Assembly (NCBI RefSeq): GCF_009905615.1
Contig: NZ_JAAAKW010000029.1
Location: 1-50,773, forward strand
Direction of reading: 5' to 3'
DNA: 50,773 bases
Source: Pseudomonas sp. SLFW
GTDB taxonomy: Bacteria > Pseudomonadota > Gammaproteobacteria > Pseudomonadales > Pseudomonadaceae
Below the pieces are notes generated by a model. That model was not told where the DNA came from. It made no database searches and saw nothing but the letters and a program-made list of their open reading frames with translations. Below are positions 8,505-17,020 of the stretch, piece after piece. The stretch's first letter is position 1. Every line of letters starts with the position of its first letter. A program made the position numbers and the translations under genes.

Positions 8505-8574
8505 CTGTAGCAGTCCGGCTTGCCGGCGGCAGTGATTTTGAAGACGCTATCGCCAGCAAGCCTTGCTGCTACAG
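8505..8574. repeat. palindromic repeat (CTGTAGCAG type)
   Basis: Inverted repeat with outer arms CTGTAGCAG (8505-8513) and CTGCTACAG (8566-8574) and inner arms around GGCTTGCCGGC and GCCAGCAAGCC. It sits between two convergent genes and can fold into a long hairpin, so it may end transcription from both sides. No U-tract follows. Confidence 0.6.
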
Positions 8575-8579
8575 ATCAT

Positions 8580-9671
8580 CTATAAGCCCATCAACGACAG
8601 CATCACAAACGTTGCGAACAACACGAAGTGAGTCATGCCTTCGATGGCATTGGTTTCGCCGTCGTTGAGGTTGATGGCGCTCACCAGCAGGGTGACGAAG
8701 ATCATCACGGTTTGCACCGGCGTCATTGCCATCTGGAACGGCTGGCCGGTGTACAGCGCCATCGCTTCCATCACAGGAACCGTCAGGATCACCGTCGACA
8801 ATGACGCACCCAACGCGATGTTGACCACCGACTGCATGCGGTTGGCCAACGCGGCCCGCAAGGCGGTAAGGATTTCGGGCGCCGCGGAAATCGCGGCCAC
8901 CAGAATTGCGGTCATGACTGGCGGCGCCCCGCTGCCTTCCAGTCCGAGGTCCACGGTCTTGGACATGACTTCCGCCAACGCGCCGATGATCACCACACCA
9001 AACACCAGAATGCCGATGGAAAGCGACAGGTTCACCTCTTCGGCGGCGTGCTCCGGCTGATCCTTGCGACGCTTCTTATCGGGATAGCTGTAGCTGAAGA
9101 AGTAACTGTGCGGCCCCACTTGCATGCGCAGGAACAGCGCGTAAAGCAGGATCATCGCGCCGATCGTGAAGCCGGAGTACACCTTCCAGTTCGACTCGGG
9201 GATGAACTCGGGCACGACCATCGACACGGCCATCGCGGTCAGAATCATCACGCTGTAGGAGCGTGCGGAGTCATCGTTGTAAGACTGTTCTCCATGCTTG
9301 AGCCCACCCATCAACGCGGCGAGACCGAGAATGCCGTTGATGTCGAGCATGACCGCCGAATAAATGGTATCCCGCACCAGCGTCGGTGAGGGTTCGTTGC
9401 TCATCATGATCGCCAGAATGACGACCTCGACCAAGACCGCCGATAGGGTCAGGATCATGGTGCCGTAGGGGTCCCCGACCTTTTCCGCCAGCAGTTCGGC
9501 GTGGTGCGCCACGCGCATCGAAGCACAGACGATAAAGGCTACCAGGACAATTCCCGCGATCAGCGCGACGGTGTTGCCGTGGCTGAGCAGCTGGTGCTCG
9601 AACGGGTAGGCGAAACAGGTCGCGATTGCCGCTAACAGAAGAAACTTTTCTTGCTTGAGAATCGTGCCCAT
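8580..9671 (-). CDS. calcium/sodium:proton antiporter (ChaA/CaX family)
   Basis: Polytopic inner-membrane protein of 363 residues with about 11 hydrophobic segments in two halves, as in the CaCA cation exchanger superfamily. Each half has the acidic alpha-repeat: GTMILTLSAVLVEVVILAIM in the first and ISAAPEILTALRAAL in the second, where the glutamates are thought to carry the cation. Length and pattern match E. coli ChaA, which exchanges Ca2+/Na+/K+ for protons. A cytoplasmic loop rich in charged residues (SYPDKKRRKDQPEHAAEE) separates the halves. The start at 9671 follows AAGAGG; 37 upstream in-frame residues are discarded. It converges with the 8-oxoguanine deaminase gene and runs away from the adenine deaminase gene. 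Confidence 0.82.
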   Translation of the reverse strand: MGTILKQEKFLLLAAIATCFAYPFEHQLLSHGNTVALIAGIVLVAFIVCASMRVAHHAELLAEKVGDPYGTMILTLSAVLVEVVILAIMMSNEPSPTLVRDTIYSAVMLDINGILGLAALMGGLKHGEQSYNDDSARSYSVMILTAMAVSMVVPEFIPESNWKVYSGFTIGAMILLYALFLRMQVGPHSYFFSYSYPDKKRRKDQPEHAAEEVNLSLSIGILVFGVVIIGALAEVMSKTVDLGLEGSGAPPVMTAILVAAISAAPEILTALRAALANRMQSVVNIALGASLSTVILTVPVMEAMALYTGQPFQMAMTPVQTVMIFVTLLVSAINLNDGETNAIEGMTHFVLFATFVMLSLMGL

Positions 9672-9910
9672 CGTTGCCTCTTGTCCTCGCGACCGAGGCC
9701 GCACATCCATGGAGTGATTAGTGCTCACGGCGATGAGAATGCTTGTTGTAAATAAAGGTTTCAAGACACGTGTGTCACGCACTGCAGCCCGATTCCGTAC
9801 GGGAGCATGATCGTTGCCGTCCGGACCTGAACCTTTCGGTCAGGTTTTTAACCAGTCGATGCGCATGACTCTGTAGAATGCCGGCCATTGCACCTGATGA
9901 GAAAAAGCAC

Positions 9911-10864
9911 ATGTACGACTGGCTGAACGCCTTACCCAAGGCTGAATTGCACCTGCATCTGGAAGGCTCGCTGGAGCCTGAACTGCTGTTCGCGCTGGCC
10001 GAACGCAACAAGATCGCCCTGCCTTGGACGGATGTTGAAGCGCTGCGCAAGGCCTATGCCTTCAACAACCTCCAGGAGTTTCTCGACCTCTATTACCAAG
10101 GCGCGGATGTGCTGCGCACCGAGGAGGATTTCTACGATCTGACGTGGGCGTACCTGCAGCGCTGCAAAGCGCAGAACGTGATTCACACCGAGCCCTTCTT
10201 CGATCCACAGACCCACACTGATCGGGGCATCCCCTTCGAAGTGGTCCTCAACGGGATTTCGAAAGCACTGAAAGATGGCAAAGAGCAACTCGGTATTGGC
10301 AGCGGCCTGATTCTGAGCTTCTTGCGGCACCTGAGTGAAGACGACGCCCAGAAAACCCTCGACATGGCCCTGCCCTATCGCGACACCTTCGTTGCCGTCG
10401 GTCTCGACAGTTCAGAGATGGGTCACCCGCCGAGCAAGTTTCAACGTGTGTTCGACCGCGCGCGCAGCGAAGGCTTCCTGACCGTGGCGCACGCTGGAGA
10501 GGAAGGCCCCCCTGAATACATTTGGGAAGCGCTCGATCTGCTGAAAATTCAGCGCATTGATCACGGCGTACGGGCGATTGAAGATGAGCGATTGATGCAA
10601 CGGATCATCGACGAGCAGATTCCGCTGACCGTCTGCCCGCTGTCCAACACCAAACTGTGCGTATTCGACCACATGAGCCAGCACAACATTCTTGACATGC
10701 TGGAACGAGGCGTGAAGGTCACCGTCAACTCCGATGACCCGGCGTATTTCGGCGGCTATGTAACCGAAAACTTCCACGCGCTGCATGAACACCTGGGGAT
10801 GACGCAAGACCAGGCGAAACGCCTGGCTCAGAACAGCCTGGATGCACGGCTGGTAAAACCCTGA
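9911..10864 (+). CDS. adenine deaminase (adenosine-deaminase fold, Pa0148 type)
   Basis: Amidohydrolase of 317 residues in the ADA-like subgroup. The zinc site is formed by HLHLEG (H14, H16), the histidine of VAHAGEEGP, and NSDDPAYFGG near residues 276-285, with the catalytic Glu in the AHAGEEG motif. Annotation pipelines often call it adenosine deaminase, but the sequence closely follows P. aeruginosa Pa0148, which was shown to deaminate adenine to hypoxanthine, so adenine deaminase is the better call. The start at MYDWLN (9911) matches Pa0148; an in-frame ATG at 9878 adds 11 unlikely residues. It is monocistronic, with the antiporter gene divergent upstream. Confidence 0.87.
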   Translation: MYDWLNALPKAELHLHLEGSLEPELLFALAERNKIALPWTDVEALRKAYAFNNLQEFLDLYYQGADVLRTEEDFYDLTWAYLQRCKAQNVIHTEPFFDPQTHTDRGIPFEVVLNGISKALKDGKEQLGIGSGLILSFLRHLSEDDAQKTLDMALPYRDTFVAVGLDSSEMGHPPSKFQRVFDRARSEGFLTVAHAGEEGPPEYIWEALDLLKIQRIDHGVRAIEDERLMQRIIDEQIPLTVCPLSNTKLCVFDHMSQHNILDMLERGVKVTVNSDDPAYFGGYVTENFHALHEHLGMTQDQAKRLAQNSLDARLVKP

Positions 10865-10955
10865 ACGGGTGATTCGTGGGGGGCGAATCGTGTCGCCCCC
10901 ACGGTTTGATCGTTAGCCTGCCGCCCCTTGAAAGCGTTTCCCTCCTTCCGCCTGA

Positions 10956-11648
10956 TCAAGCCGCTGCCGCTATCTTGCTGATTTCCCGTTGCCCGTTTGA
11001 AGAAACCTGCAACGTGCACGCCTCTTCCGTAGCACGCAACCAGCCCAACTGCATGAATAGCTGCAGCAGCCCGGCTCCCAATGCCCCGCCAAGATGCGGG
11101 TGCACATCACTGCAATCGATGCAGGCGCACACGGTTTCGCGCTGCCGAAGAGCAAGCGCTGGAACGAAGATGCCCCGCTCGGCGAACCGGGAAATGCCAA
11201 CACTGGTGACTTCCAGCCGTTGATCGCATTGCTCGATCCAGCCAGCACCGAGTAACCGTTGATACAGCGCTGTCGCCAACTCTCCGCCCAAATGATCGGA
11301 GCACACGCTGGCTCGACGTAAAGGCAGCTGCGGCAACGGCTGTGCGACGCTGCGGCTGATGACTTCCGCGCTGATCACCGATGCACTGGCTAACGCCTGA
11401 ACTGCGGTGCCGACCTCCGGTGCAGCCAGCCGGAAATATCGCTTTTTGCCTCGCGTTTCCAGCCTGAGCAAGCCACCGGACGCCAACCGTGCGAGATGCG
11501 CGCCTGCCGATGACGTGGATAACCCCACCAGCAGTGCCAGTTCATCCGCCGCCCGAGAGGCCCCATCCAACAATGCCCACATGATCGCGCTGCGTTTCGG
11601 GTCCGCCAGCAGTGCGGCAATCTGGCTGATGCAAGGTGCATGTTCCAT
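10956..11648 (-). CDS. ArsR-type winged-helix regulator with C-terminal domain
   Basis: Regulator of 230 residues, about twice the size of a minimal ArsR protein. Residues 8-75 are an ArsR-like winged helix (ALLADPKRSAIMWALLDG, then LSTSSAGAHLARLASGGLL). The C-terminal half belongs to a family with a CxxCxDxS...RPHLAGALGAALL signature; here it reads CACIDCS (C174, C176, C179) then DVHPHLGGALGAGLL. The cysteine cluster could bind a metal or sense thiols, but this is not shown. The start at 11648 has GGGAGTG upstream; an extra 48 in-frame residues before it are not family-like. No obvious target gene: the nearest are the adenine deaminase (converging) and a transporter 675 bases upstream on the same strand. 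Confidence 0.75.
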   Translation of the reverse strand: MEHAPCISQIAALLADPKRSAIMWALLDGASRAADELALLVGLSTSSAGAHLARLASGGLLRLETRGKKRYFRLAAPEVGTAVQALASASVISAEVISRSVAQPLPQLPLRRASVCSDHLGGELATALYQRLLGAGWIEQCDQRLEVTSVGISRFAERGIFVPALALRQRETVCACIDCSDVHPHLGGALGAGLLQLFMQLGWLRATEEACTLQVSSNGQREISKIAAAA

Positions 11649-12322
11649 GTTTTCACTCCCTGTTGAAACATTCGTATAACGGTGGCCGGGTCGCCACATA
11701 TCGTAAGCAGCCAACAGTGTTGCCATGACCGAATGATGGCCTTGATTTACGTCATATCTTGAAAACTCTGTGCAACAGAAGTCGTGTGGCAATACAGATT
11801 CGTCCGCGCGACCACAACAGGTTCAATGTCTTGTCATTAAATCAGATTCACAGTGGTGGCATAGTATAAGCGTTGCATCACGCGAGAGAATCGGCTCGCG
11901 GATACTTGATACTGAAGTTTGTCAGTATTGTCAGCAAAACGTGACGCAAAGGCTCCCCTGTGTGGCGTGCCCAACAAACATTCACCAAGCGTCAGCATGC
12001 ACGACTCGCGGGGCTTTCAGGCCGATTCACGCAAACGTCTCATCCGACGACCACGGTAATTGCCTACAACAAACTCTCCGATACCTCTCAAAAAAAACAT
12101 CCATTAGTCTAACTCTGACCACGAGATTCTCTGATTGAAAAATCAGCTGTTTTATTTTTACAGAAGCGGAGCTGTAAGAAATGTCTTTTTTAAAGTAGTA
12201 AAAGGCAACCTATTAGTTTCGATTCTTCTACGCACCGGACACGATCAAACAGGTTCGGAGACGTCCGACACTCTGGATCAGGGCCGCCTGACTGCGACGC
12301 GCCGTGCGTCGCAGTGCAGGGT
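11649..12322. other. 674-base gene-free, partly AT-rich gap
   Basis: No gene found. The section 12060-12240 is visibly richer in A/T than the flanking genes and holds a small hairpin CTGATT-GAAA-AATCAG at 12131-12146. A 69-codon ORF at 12135-12344 runs into the transporter's 3' end and has no recognisable features. A GC-rich hairpin CTGCGACGC/GCGTCGCAG (12292-12314, 5-base loop) lies just after the transporter's stop codon and may slow or end its transcript, though no U-tract follows. Confidence 0.5.
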
Positions 12323-13531
12323 TCAGACGCGGACGTCGGCGTGAGGCATCGCCGCATCACGTTTTTGCTGAGCGCGGCGGGTCACCATCGCCAACCCTAC
12401 CGCCAACACACCACACAGCGTGATGACGGTCGCCATTGGAACCGCTGTGCCGTCGTGGAGAAACCCCACTAACGACGCCGCACCCGCTGCCACGCTGAAT
12501 TGCAGGCAACCGAGAAGAGCCGACGCGCTTCCGGCACGCTTGCCTTGTCCGGCCATTGCGCACGCGGAGGCATTGGGAATGATGCAGCCCAGGCTGGCAA
12601 TGTAAATGAACAGCGGAATCAACAACGGCCACAGTTGTTGAGTGTGCAGCGAGGCAATCGTCAGCAGCACGACGGCTGCGCTGCAATAAAGCCAGACCGC
12701 ACGGGACAGCAGCCATGCCGGACCGAAACGCCCCACAAGGCGGGCATTGACTTGCGCCACCAGGATGAAACCTGCGGCATTGGTGCCGAACAACCAGCCG
12801 TAATGCTCAGCAGGAACGCCATACAGTTTGATAAAGACGAAAGGAGATCCCGCGATGTAAGAAAACATACCGGCCATCGCAATCCCGCCGGTCAAGGCGT
12901 GGCCCAGAAAGATCCGGTCGCCGAACAGCGCCCAATAAGACCCCAATGCGCCCGAAAGTGGTAAGCGCGGATGCCCGGGGGGCATGCTTTCCGGCAATCC
13001 AAGCGCAACGGCGAGCGCCGTGAGTGCGCTGAACAGGGTCAGCGTCAGGAAGATGGCTTGCCAACCGTAGACGTTCACCAGCAGGCCGCCGAGCATCGGT
13101 GCCAGAATGGGCGCCAATCCCATCACCAGCATCAGTTGCGAAAATACTTTGGCGGACTGCACCGGGGAGCATTTGTCGCTGACGATTGCGCGAGACAGCA
13201 CCATTCCCGCGCAGCCGCCCAAGGCCTGTACGAAGCGGGCGGCGATCAACCATTCAAGCCCAGGGGCAAAGGCGCAGGCCAGAGAAGCCAGGGTGAACAG
13301 CCCTACTCCGAACAGCAGCGGGATGCGTCGCCCGAAACGGTCAGCAATCGGGCCATAAGCCAGTTGCCCGATACTCAGCCCGAGAAAGTAGGACGCCAGG
13401 GTCATCTGGACGTGCTTCTCGTCAGTCCCGAATGCCAACGCCATCGCGGGGAAGCCAGGAAGATAAAAGTCGATGGCCATCGGGCCAAATGCGCTGAGGG
13501 CGCCGAGAATAAGGATCGTTCTAAGGTTCAT
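12323..13531 (-). CDS. Bcr/CflA-type MFS drug exporter
   Basis: Major facilitator of 402 residues with 12 predicted membrane helices. The Bcr/CflA signature is present: MAIDFYLPGFPAM in helix 1 with the acidic residue, GLSIGQLAYGPIADRFGRR (cut here at the motif-A region) between helices 2 and 3, and ALGGCAGMVLSRAIVSD in helix 4 with the arginine typical of the family. Such proteins export small drugs or dipeptides using the proton gradient; substrate is unknown. A TTG codon sits just before ATG 13531; the ATG with GGAAG upstream is the better start. A GC-rich hairpin follows the stop codon. Confidence 0.85.
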   Translation of the reverse strand: MNLRTILILGALSAFGPMAIDFYLPGFPAMALAFGTDEKHVQMTLASYFLGLSIGQLAYGPIADRFGRRIPLLFGVGLFTLASLACAFAPGLEWLIAARFVQALGGCAGMVLSRAIVSDKCSPVQSAKVFSQLMLVMGLAPILAPMLGGLLVNVYGWQAIFLTLTLFSALTALAVALGLPESMPPGHPRLPLSGALGSYWALFGDRIFLGHALTGGIAMAGMFSYIAGSPFVFIKLYGVPAEHYGWLFGTNAAGFILVAQVNARLVGRFGPAWLLSRAVWLYCSAAVVLLTIASLHTQQLWPLLIPLFIYIASLGCIIPNASACAMAGQGKRAGSASALLGCLQFSVAAGAASLVGFLHDGTAVPMATVITLCGVLAVGLAMVTRRAQQKRDAAMPHADVRV

Positions 13532-13761
13532 CAATCTTCCTAAGCCGTTTTACGCAGCTCGGCAGTTTAACAACCTTGGCTGTTTTTCAGGTTGTCTAGA
13601 AAAAAATTACCAGAAGTTTTTTCACCCATGGCGGCCGTCAGGCGGAAATCGGGAACTAATCAGGGCTGACCGAGCATCGGTTAATGGATTTATCACACGC
13701 CTTTTACAAATAACTTACGAATCCGCTTCTAGACTTTTTACATAAGTCGAGGAATACGGAA

Positions 13762-14121
13762 ATGAATACGCGCTGGGTTGTGCTGTGGTGCTGTTTAGTG
13801 GTGGCCGGATGTCAGTCTACCCACGACCAGTTAGTGTCTGAAGGCTATCCGCCTGCTTTCGCTGACGGGTTTCAGGATGGTTGCGGCAGCGGTCGTCAAT
13901 CCATCGACCCCATGAAGGGGCAATACAAAAAGGATGTGCAGCGTTACTTGCGCGATACGATTTATGCGCAAGGCTGGAGCGACGGTTTCAATCAATGTCA
14001 GGGCCAGTTGGCCAATCGCAATGTTCAGGACCAGGGCCGGGACAGCATCTGGAATGATCGTGATCGAGCCTGGGACCAACAGAAAACCCAGGACGCCGCC
14101 AAGGCCTATCGCTCCCACTGA
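13762..14121 (+). CDS. small outer-membrane lipoprotein, unknown function
   Basis: Protein of 119 residues with a clear lipoprotein signal: a short basic N-terminus (MNTR), a hydrophobic core, and the lipobox VVAGC with C17 as the lipidated residue; Gln at +2 predicts outer-membrane sorting. The mature part is hydrophilic and has a pattern DGFQDGCGSGRQ followed by GWSDGFNQCQGQ, two similar glycine/cysteine segments about 55 residues apart, possibly disulfide-linked. I do not recognise a function. An AGGAATACGG stretch precedes the ATG. The neighbour downstream on the same strand is a Gre-family factor 90 bases away. Confidence 0.72.
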   Translation: MNTRWVVLWCCLVVAGCQSTHDQLVSEGYPPAFADGFQDGCGSGRQSIDPMKGQYKKDVQRYLRDTIYAQGWSDGFNQCQGQLANRNVQDQGRDSIWNDRDRAWDQQKTQDAAKAYRSH

Positions 14122-14211
14122 TGCCTGTGTCGCTGCCAGGCATTTCGCGAAACTTACGGGATGCCAACATGGCCCAACGCGTAGGCAGTCAGTCACGAAA
14201 GGGAGCACGCC

Positions 14212-14709
14212 ATGAGTCGGGCCTTCGTCAATGAAGACCATGCCGCTGCGCAGGCCAGCCAGCCGGTGGAGCGTCACGTCAGCACACATCCCAATTACGT
14301 CACCGCCCGTGGGCTTGCTCAGTTGCAAGCCCACGTCGCGGCGTTGCAGGAAGAGCACGGCACGCAGTCGGCACTGGGCGAGGCGGCAGACAGACAGCGT
14401 CTGGCCGATATCGAGCGTGACCTGCGTTACTTCAATCAACGGGTGCAGAGCGCGCAGGTGGTCTCGGCGGCAAACACCACCGACAAGGTGCAGATTGGCT
14501 GTTGGGTGACGTTCGCCGATGAGGAGGATCGTCAGCAACGGGTGCAGTTGGTGGGAGAGGATCAGGCCGACGCGGCGGCTCTGTTGATCAATTGGGCCTC
14601 CCCGCTGGGCAAGGCGTTGCTGGGCGCGCACGAAGGGGATGAGGTGACGTGGAAGCGTCCGGCGGGAGATCAGGTGATTGAAGTGGTGCGGATCGATGCA
14701 GATGTTTGA
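14212..14709 (+). CDS. GreA/GreB-family factor with shortened coiled coil
   Basis: Protein of 165 residues related to transcript-cleavage factors GreA/GreB. The C-terminal FKBP-like domain is intact, with the conserved SPLGKALLG segment near residues 130-138. The N-terminal coiled coil aligns as YVTARGLAQLQ, then RLADIERDLRYF, but the distance between these blocks is about 15 residues shorter than in E. coli GreA/GreB, and the acidic tip motif DRSENADY that reaches the polymerase active site is not visible. About 28 unrelated residues precede the coil. A short coil recalls Rnk; the protein may bind RNA polymerase without stimulating cleavage. A GGGAG site precedes the ATG. Confidence 0.75.
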   Translation: MSRAFVNEDHAAAQASQPVERHVSTHPNYVTARGLAQLQAHVAALQEEHGTQSALGEAADRQRLADIERDLRYFNQRVQSAQVVSAANTTDKVQIGCWVTFADEEDRQQRVQLVGEDQADAAALLINWASPLGKALLGAHEGDEVTWKRPAGDQVIEVVRIDADV

Positions 14710-14753
14710 GTAAGGGTGAGCCATGGGCGCCGAATTACGCGGCGATGGATAAC

Positions 14754-14841
14754 CCTGTGGGAGCGATTCATTCGCGATAAGGGCTCACAGCCGATGCGTA
14801 TTTATCGTCTGGCCTATTCTTCGCGACTAATTCGCTCCCAG
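14754..14841. repeat. Pseudomonas REP pair (divergent copy)
   Basis: Arms CTGTGGGAGCGATTCATTCG and, inverted, TTCGCGACTAATTCGCTCCCAG enclose about 45 bases. It is a diverged member of the family seen seven more times in the window and lies between the Gre gene and the ettA terminator. Confidence 0.7.
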
Positions 14842-14891
14842 TGAAACCCTGGCACCTGCCGAAAAATGAGTGCCGCAGATTTTTTCCCATA

Positions 14892-14919
14892 AAAAACGGA
14901 GCCCGAAGGCTCCGTTTTT
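14892..14919 (-). terminator. intrinsic terminator of ettA (possibly bidirectional)
   Basis: Inverted repeat AAAAACGGAGCC/GGCTCCGTTTTT with a 4-base loop, 20 bases past the ettA stop codon. The symmetrical A and T tracts mean it could end transcripts from either side. Confidence 0.9.
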
Positions 14920-14939
14920 ATGACACCGACCCCAAGGGA

Positions 14940-16604
14940 TCAGGCCAGTTTCTTGTGTCGCACACGGTGCGGCTGGGCAGCAGCATCGCCGAGGCGTTTT
15001 TTGCGGTCGGCTTCGTACTCGGTGTAGTTACCTTCGAAGAAGACTGCTTGCGAGTCGTCTTCGTACGCCAGGATGTGAGTCGCCACACGGTCCAGGAACC
15101 ACCGATCGTGAGAAATCACAATGGCGGCGCCCGGGAAGTCCAGCAGGGCTTCTTCCAGGGAACGCAGGGTTTCGACGTCGAGGTCGTTGGACGGTTCGTC
15201 GAGCAGCAGAACGTTGCCGCCCTCTTTCAGCGTCAGCGCCAAATGCAAACGACCGCGCTCACCACCGGACAGGTCCTTCACGAACTTCTGCTGATCGCCG
15301 CCCTTGAAGTTGAAACGTCCGACGTAGGTGCGCGACGGGATTTCGTAGTTGCCGATCTTGATCTGATCGGAACCGTCGGAAATCTGCGCGAACACGGTTT
15401 TGCTGCCGTCCAAATCGTCGCGGCTCTGATCGACGCACGCCAGTTGCACGGTTTCACCGATTTCGATGGAACCCGAATCCGGCTGTTCCTTGCCCATCAG
15501 CATACGGAACAGTGTCGATTTACCGGCACCGTTACCGCCGATCACGCCGACGATGGCGCCTTTGGGCATGGAGAACGACAGGTTGTCGATCAGCACGCGA
15601 TCGCCGTAGCCCTTGCTGACGTTCTTGAATTCGATGACCTTGTCGCCCAGACGTGGACCGGCCGGGATGTAGATCTCGTTGGTCTCGCTGCGCTTCTGGA
15701 ATTCCTGCGATTGCATTTCTTCGAAGCGTTGCAGACGGGCCTTGGATTTGGACTGACGAGCCTTGGCGCCTTTGCGCACCCACTCCAGTTCTTCCTTCAT
15801 GGCTTTTTCGTGGGCCGATTGCTGCTTGGATTCCTGGGCCAGACGATCGGATTTGGCTTCCAGCCAGCCCGAATAGTTGCCCTCGTAAGGAATGCCCGCG
15901 CCGCGGTCGAGCTCCAGAATCCAGCCGGCAACGTTGTCCAGGAAGTAACGGTCGTGCGTGATCGCAACCACAGTACCCGGGAAGTCGTGCAGGAAATGTT
16001 CGAGCCAGGCAACGGAATCGGCGTCCAGGTGGTTCGTCGGTTCGTCGAGCAGCAGCATGTCAGGCGCCGACAGCAGCAGGCGGCACAGGGCCACGCGACG
16101 CTTTTCACCACCGGACAGGTGTTCGACCTTGGCATCCCAGGCGGGCAGACGCAGCGCATCGGCGGCGACTTCCAGTTGACGCTCAAGGTTATGGCCATCG
16201 CTCGCCTGAAGGATGGCTTCGAGCTTGGCCTGTTCGGCCGCGAGTTTGTCGAAGTCGGCATCCGGCTCAGCATACGCCGCGTAAACCTCGTCCAGACGCG
16301 CTTGAGCGTCCTTGATCACGCTGACGGCTTCTTCGACCACTTCACGCACGGTCTTGGTCGGGTCCAGTTGCGGCTCTTGCGGCAGGTAACCGACGTTCAG
16401 TTCCGGCATCGGGCGCGCTTCGCCGTCGAACTCGGTGTCGACCCCGGCCATGATTTTCAGCAGTGTGGATTTACCCGAGCCGTTGAGGCCGAGGACACCG
16501 ATCTTGGCGCCCGGAAAGAACGACAGGGAGATGTTTTTCAGGATTTCCCGCTTCGGCGGAACAACTTTGCTCAGCCGATGCATGGTGAAGACGTATTGAG
16601 CCAT
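14940..16604 (-). CDS. ettA: energy-dependent translational throttle EttA (ABC-F)
   Basis: ABC-F ATPase of 554 residues, the length of E. coli EttA (555). Two ATP-binding cassettes: Walker A GLNGSGKST at residues 39-47, signature LSGGEKRR and Walker B LLLDEPTNHLD in the first; GGNGAGKST, LSGGERGR and LLLDEPSNDLD in the second. The linker between them carries the charged helices that contact P-site tRNA. In E. coli EttA binds the ribosomal E site and restrains the first elongation step when ATP is low. The ATG at 16604 is the family start (MAQYVFTMHRLSKVVPPKRE). It is monocistronic, with a terminator downstream and a structured 5' leader. Confidence 0.96.
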   Translation of the reverse strand: MAQYVFTMHRLSKVVPPKREILKNISLSFFPGAKIGVLGLNGSGKSTLLKIMAGVDTEFDGEARPMPELNVGYLPQEPQLDPTKTVREVVEEAVSVIKDAQARLDEVYAAYAEPDADFDKLAAEQAKLEAILQASDGHNLERQLEVAADALRLPAWDAKVEHLSGGEKRRVALCRLLLSAPDMLLLDEPTNHLDADSVAWLEHFLHDFPGTVVAITHDRYFLDNVAGWILELDRGAGIPYEGNYSGWLEAKSDRLAQESKQQSAHEKAMKEELEWVRKGAKARQSKSKARLQRFEEMQSQEFQKRSETNEIYIPAGPRLGDKVIEFKNVSKGYGDRVLIDNLSFSMPKGAIVGVIGGNGAGKSTLFRMLMGKEQPDSGSIEIGETVQLACVDQSRDDLDGSKTVFAQISDGSDQIKIGNYEIPSRTYVGRFNFKGGDQQKFVKDLSGGERGRLHLALTLKEGGNVLLLDEPSNDLDVETLRSLEEALLDFPGAAIVISHDRWFLDRVATHILAYEDDSQAVFFEGNYTEYEADRKKRLGDAAAQPHRVRHKKLA

Positions 16605-17020
16605 GGAATGAAAACCTGGTTAGGACTGTGAAATAAAGGCGCGAGCCCGGTTTGCCGCGCAAACCCGGTGCCTCGTCGCAAAAAAAACGTTTATTTAGCG
16701 TTGCGACTTGTCGTGCGACGCATCCGGGCCTTGAATGAATAAGGCACGAACAGAAGCGTTGCGACAAAACTTCCGAGTATCGGTCGTCAAGCTGGAGCAA
16801 AGTTTGCAAGCATTGCAGCCATTTGCAGAAAACCGGCTTGCAGATTCGGGCACATCGCGCGTGGCGCAAAGCTACCCGAATGCAGTCGAGAGGGCAAACC
16901 GTGCGGGCCTTAAGGGCTGGCACTTAGCCACAACTCAGGGCATGCTAGCCGCCATTTGGGCGTCAGGCTTATAGTGCATTTCGCACACGCTGATTCAGTC
17001 CAGCAGTCAGGATCACCAGT
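16605..17020. other. 416-base divergent intergenic region
   Basis: Holds the promoters for ettA (minus) and morA (plus). On the ettA side, a GC-rich hairpin built on GGTTTGC/GCAAACC lies at about 16646-16667 next to an A-run (16680-16687; a U-tract on the ettA strand) and further GTCGCA/TGCGAC repeats. An ORF of 79 codons at 16735-16974 has no family features and I do not accept it. Confidence 0.5.

Noticed and set aside
12135..12344. 69-codon ORF in the AT-rich gap
   Set aside because: It runs into the 3' end of the exporter gene and has no recognisable features.
14841..16631. 596-codon open frame on the plus strand
   Set aside because: It is the antisense shadow of ettA; the opposite strand has all ABC-F motifs and a terminator.
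16735..16974. 79-codon ORF between ettA and morA
   Set aside because: No family features, no good ribosome-binding site, and it covers the divergent promoter region.
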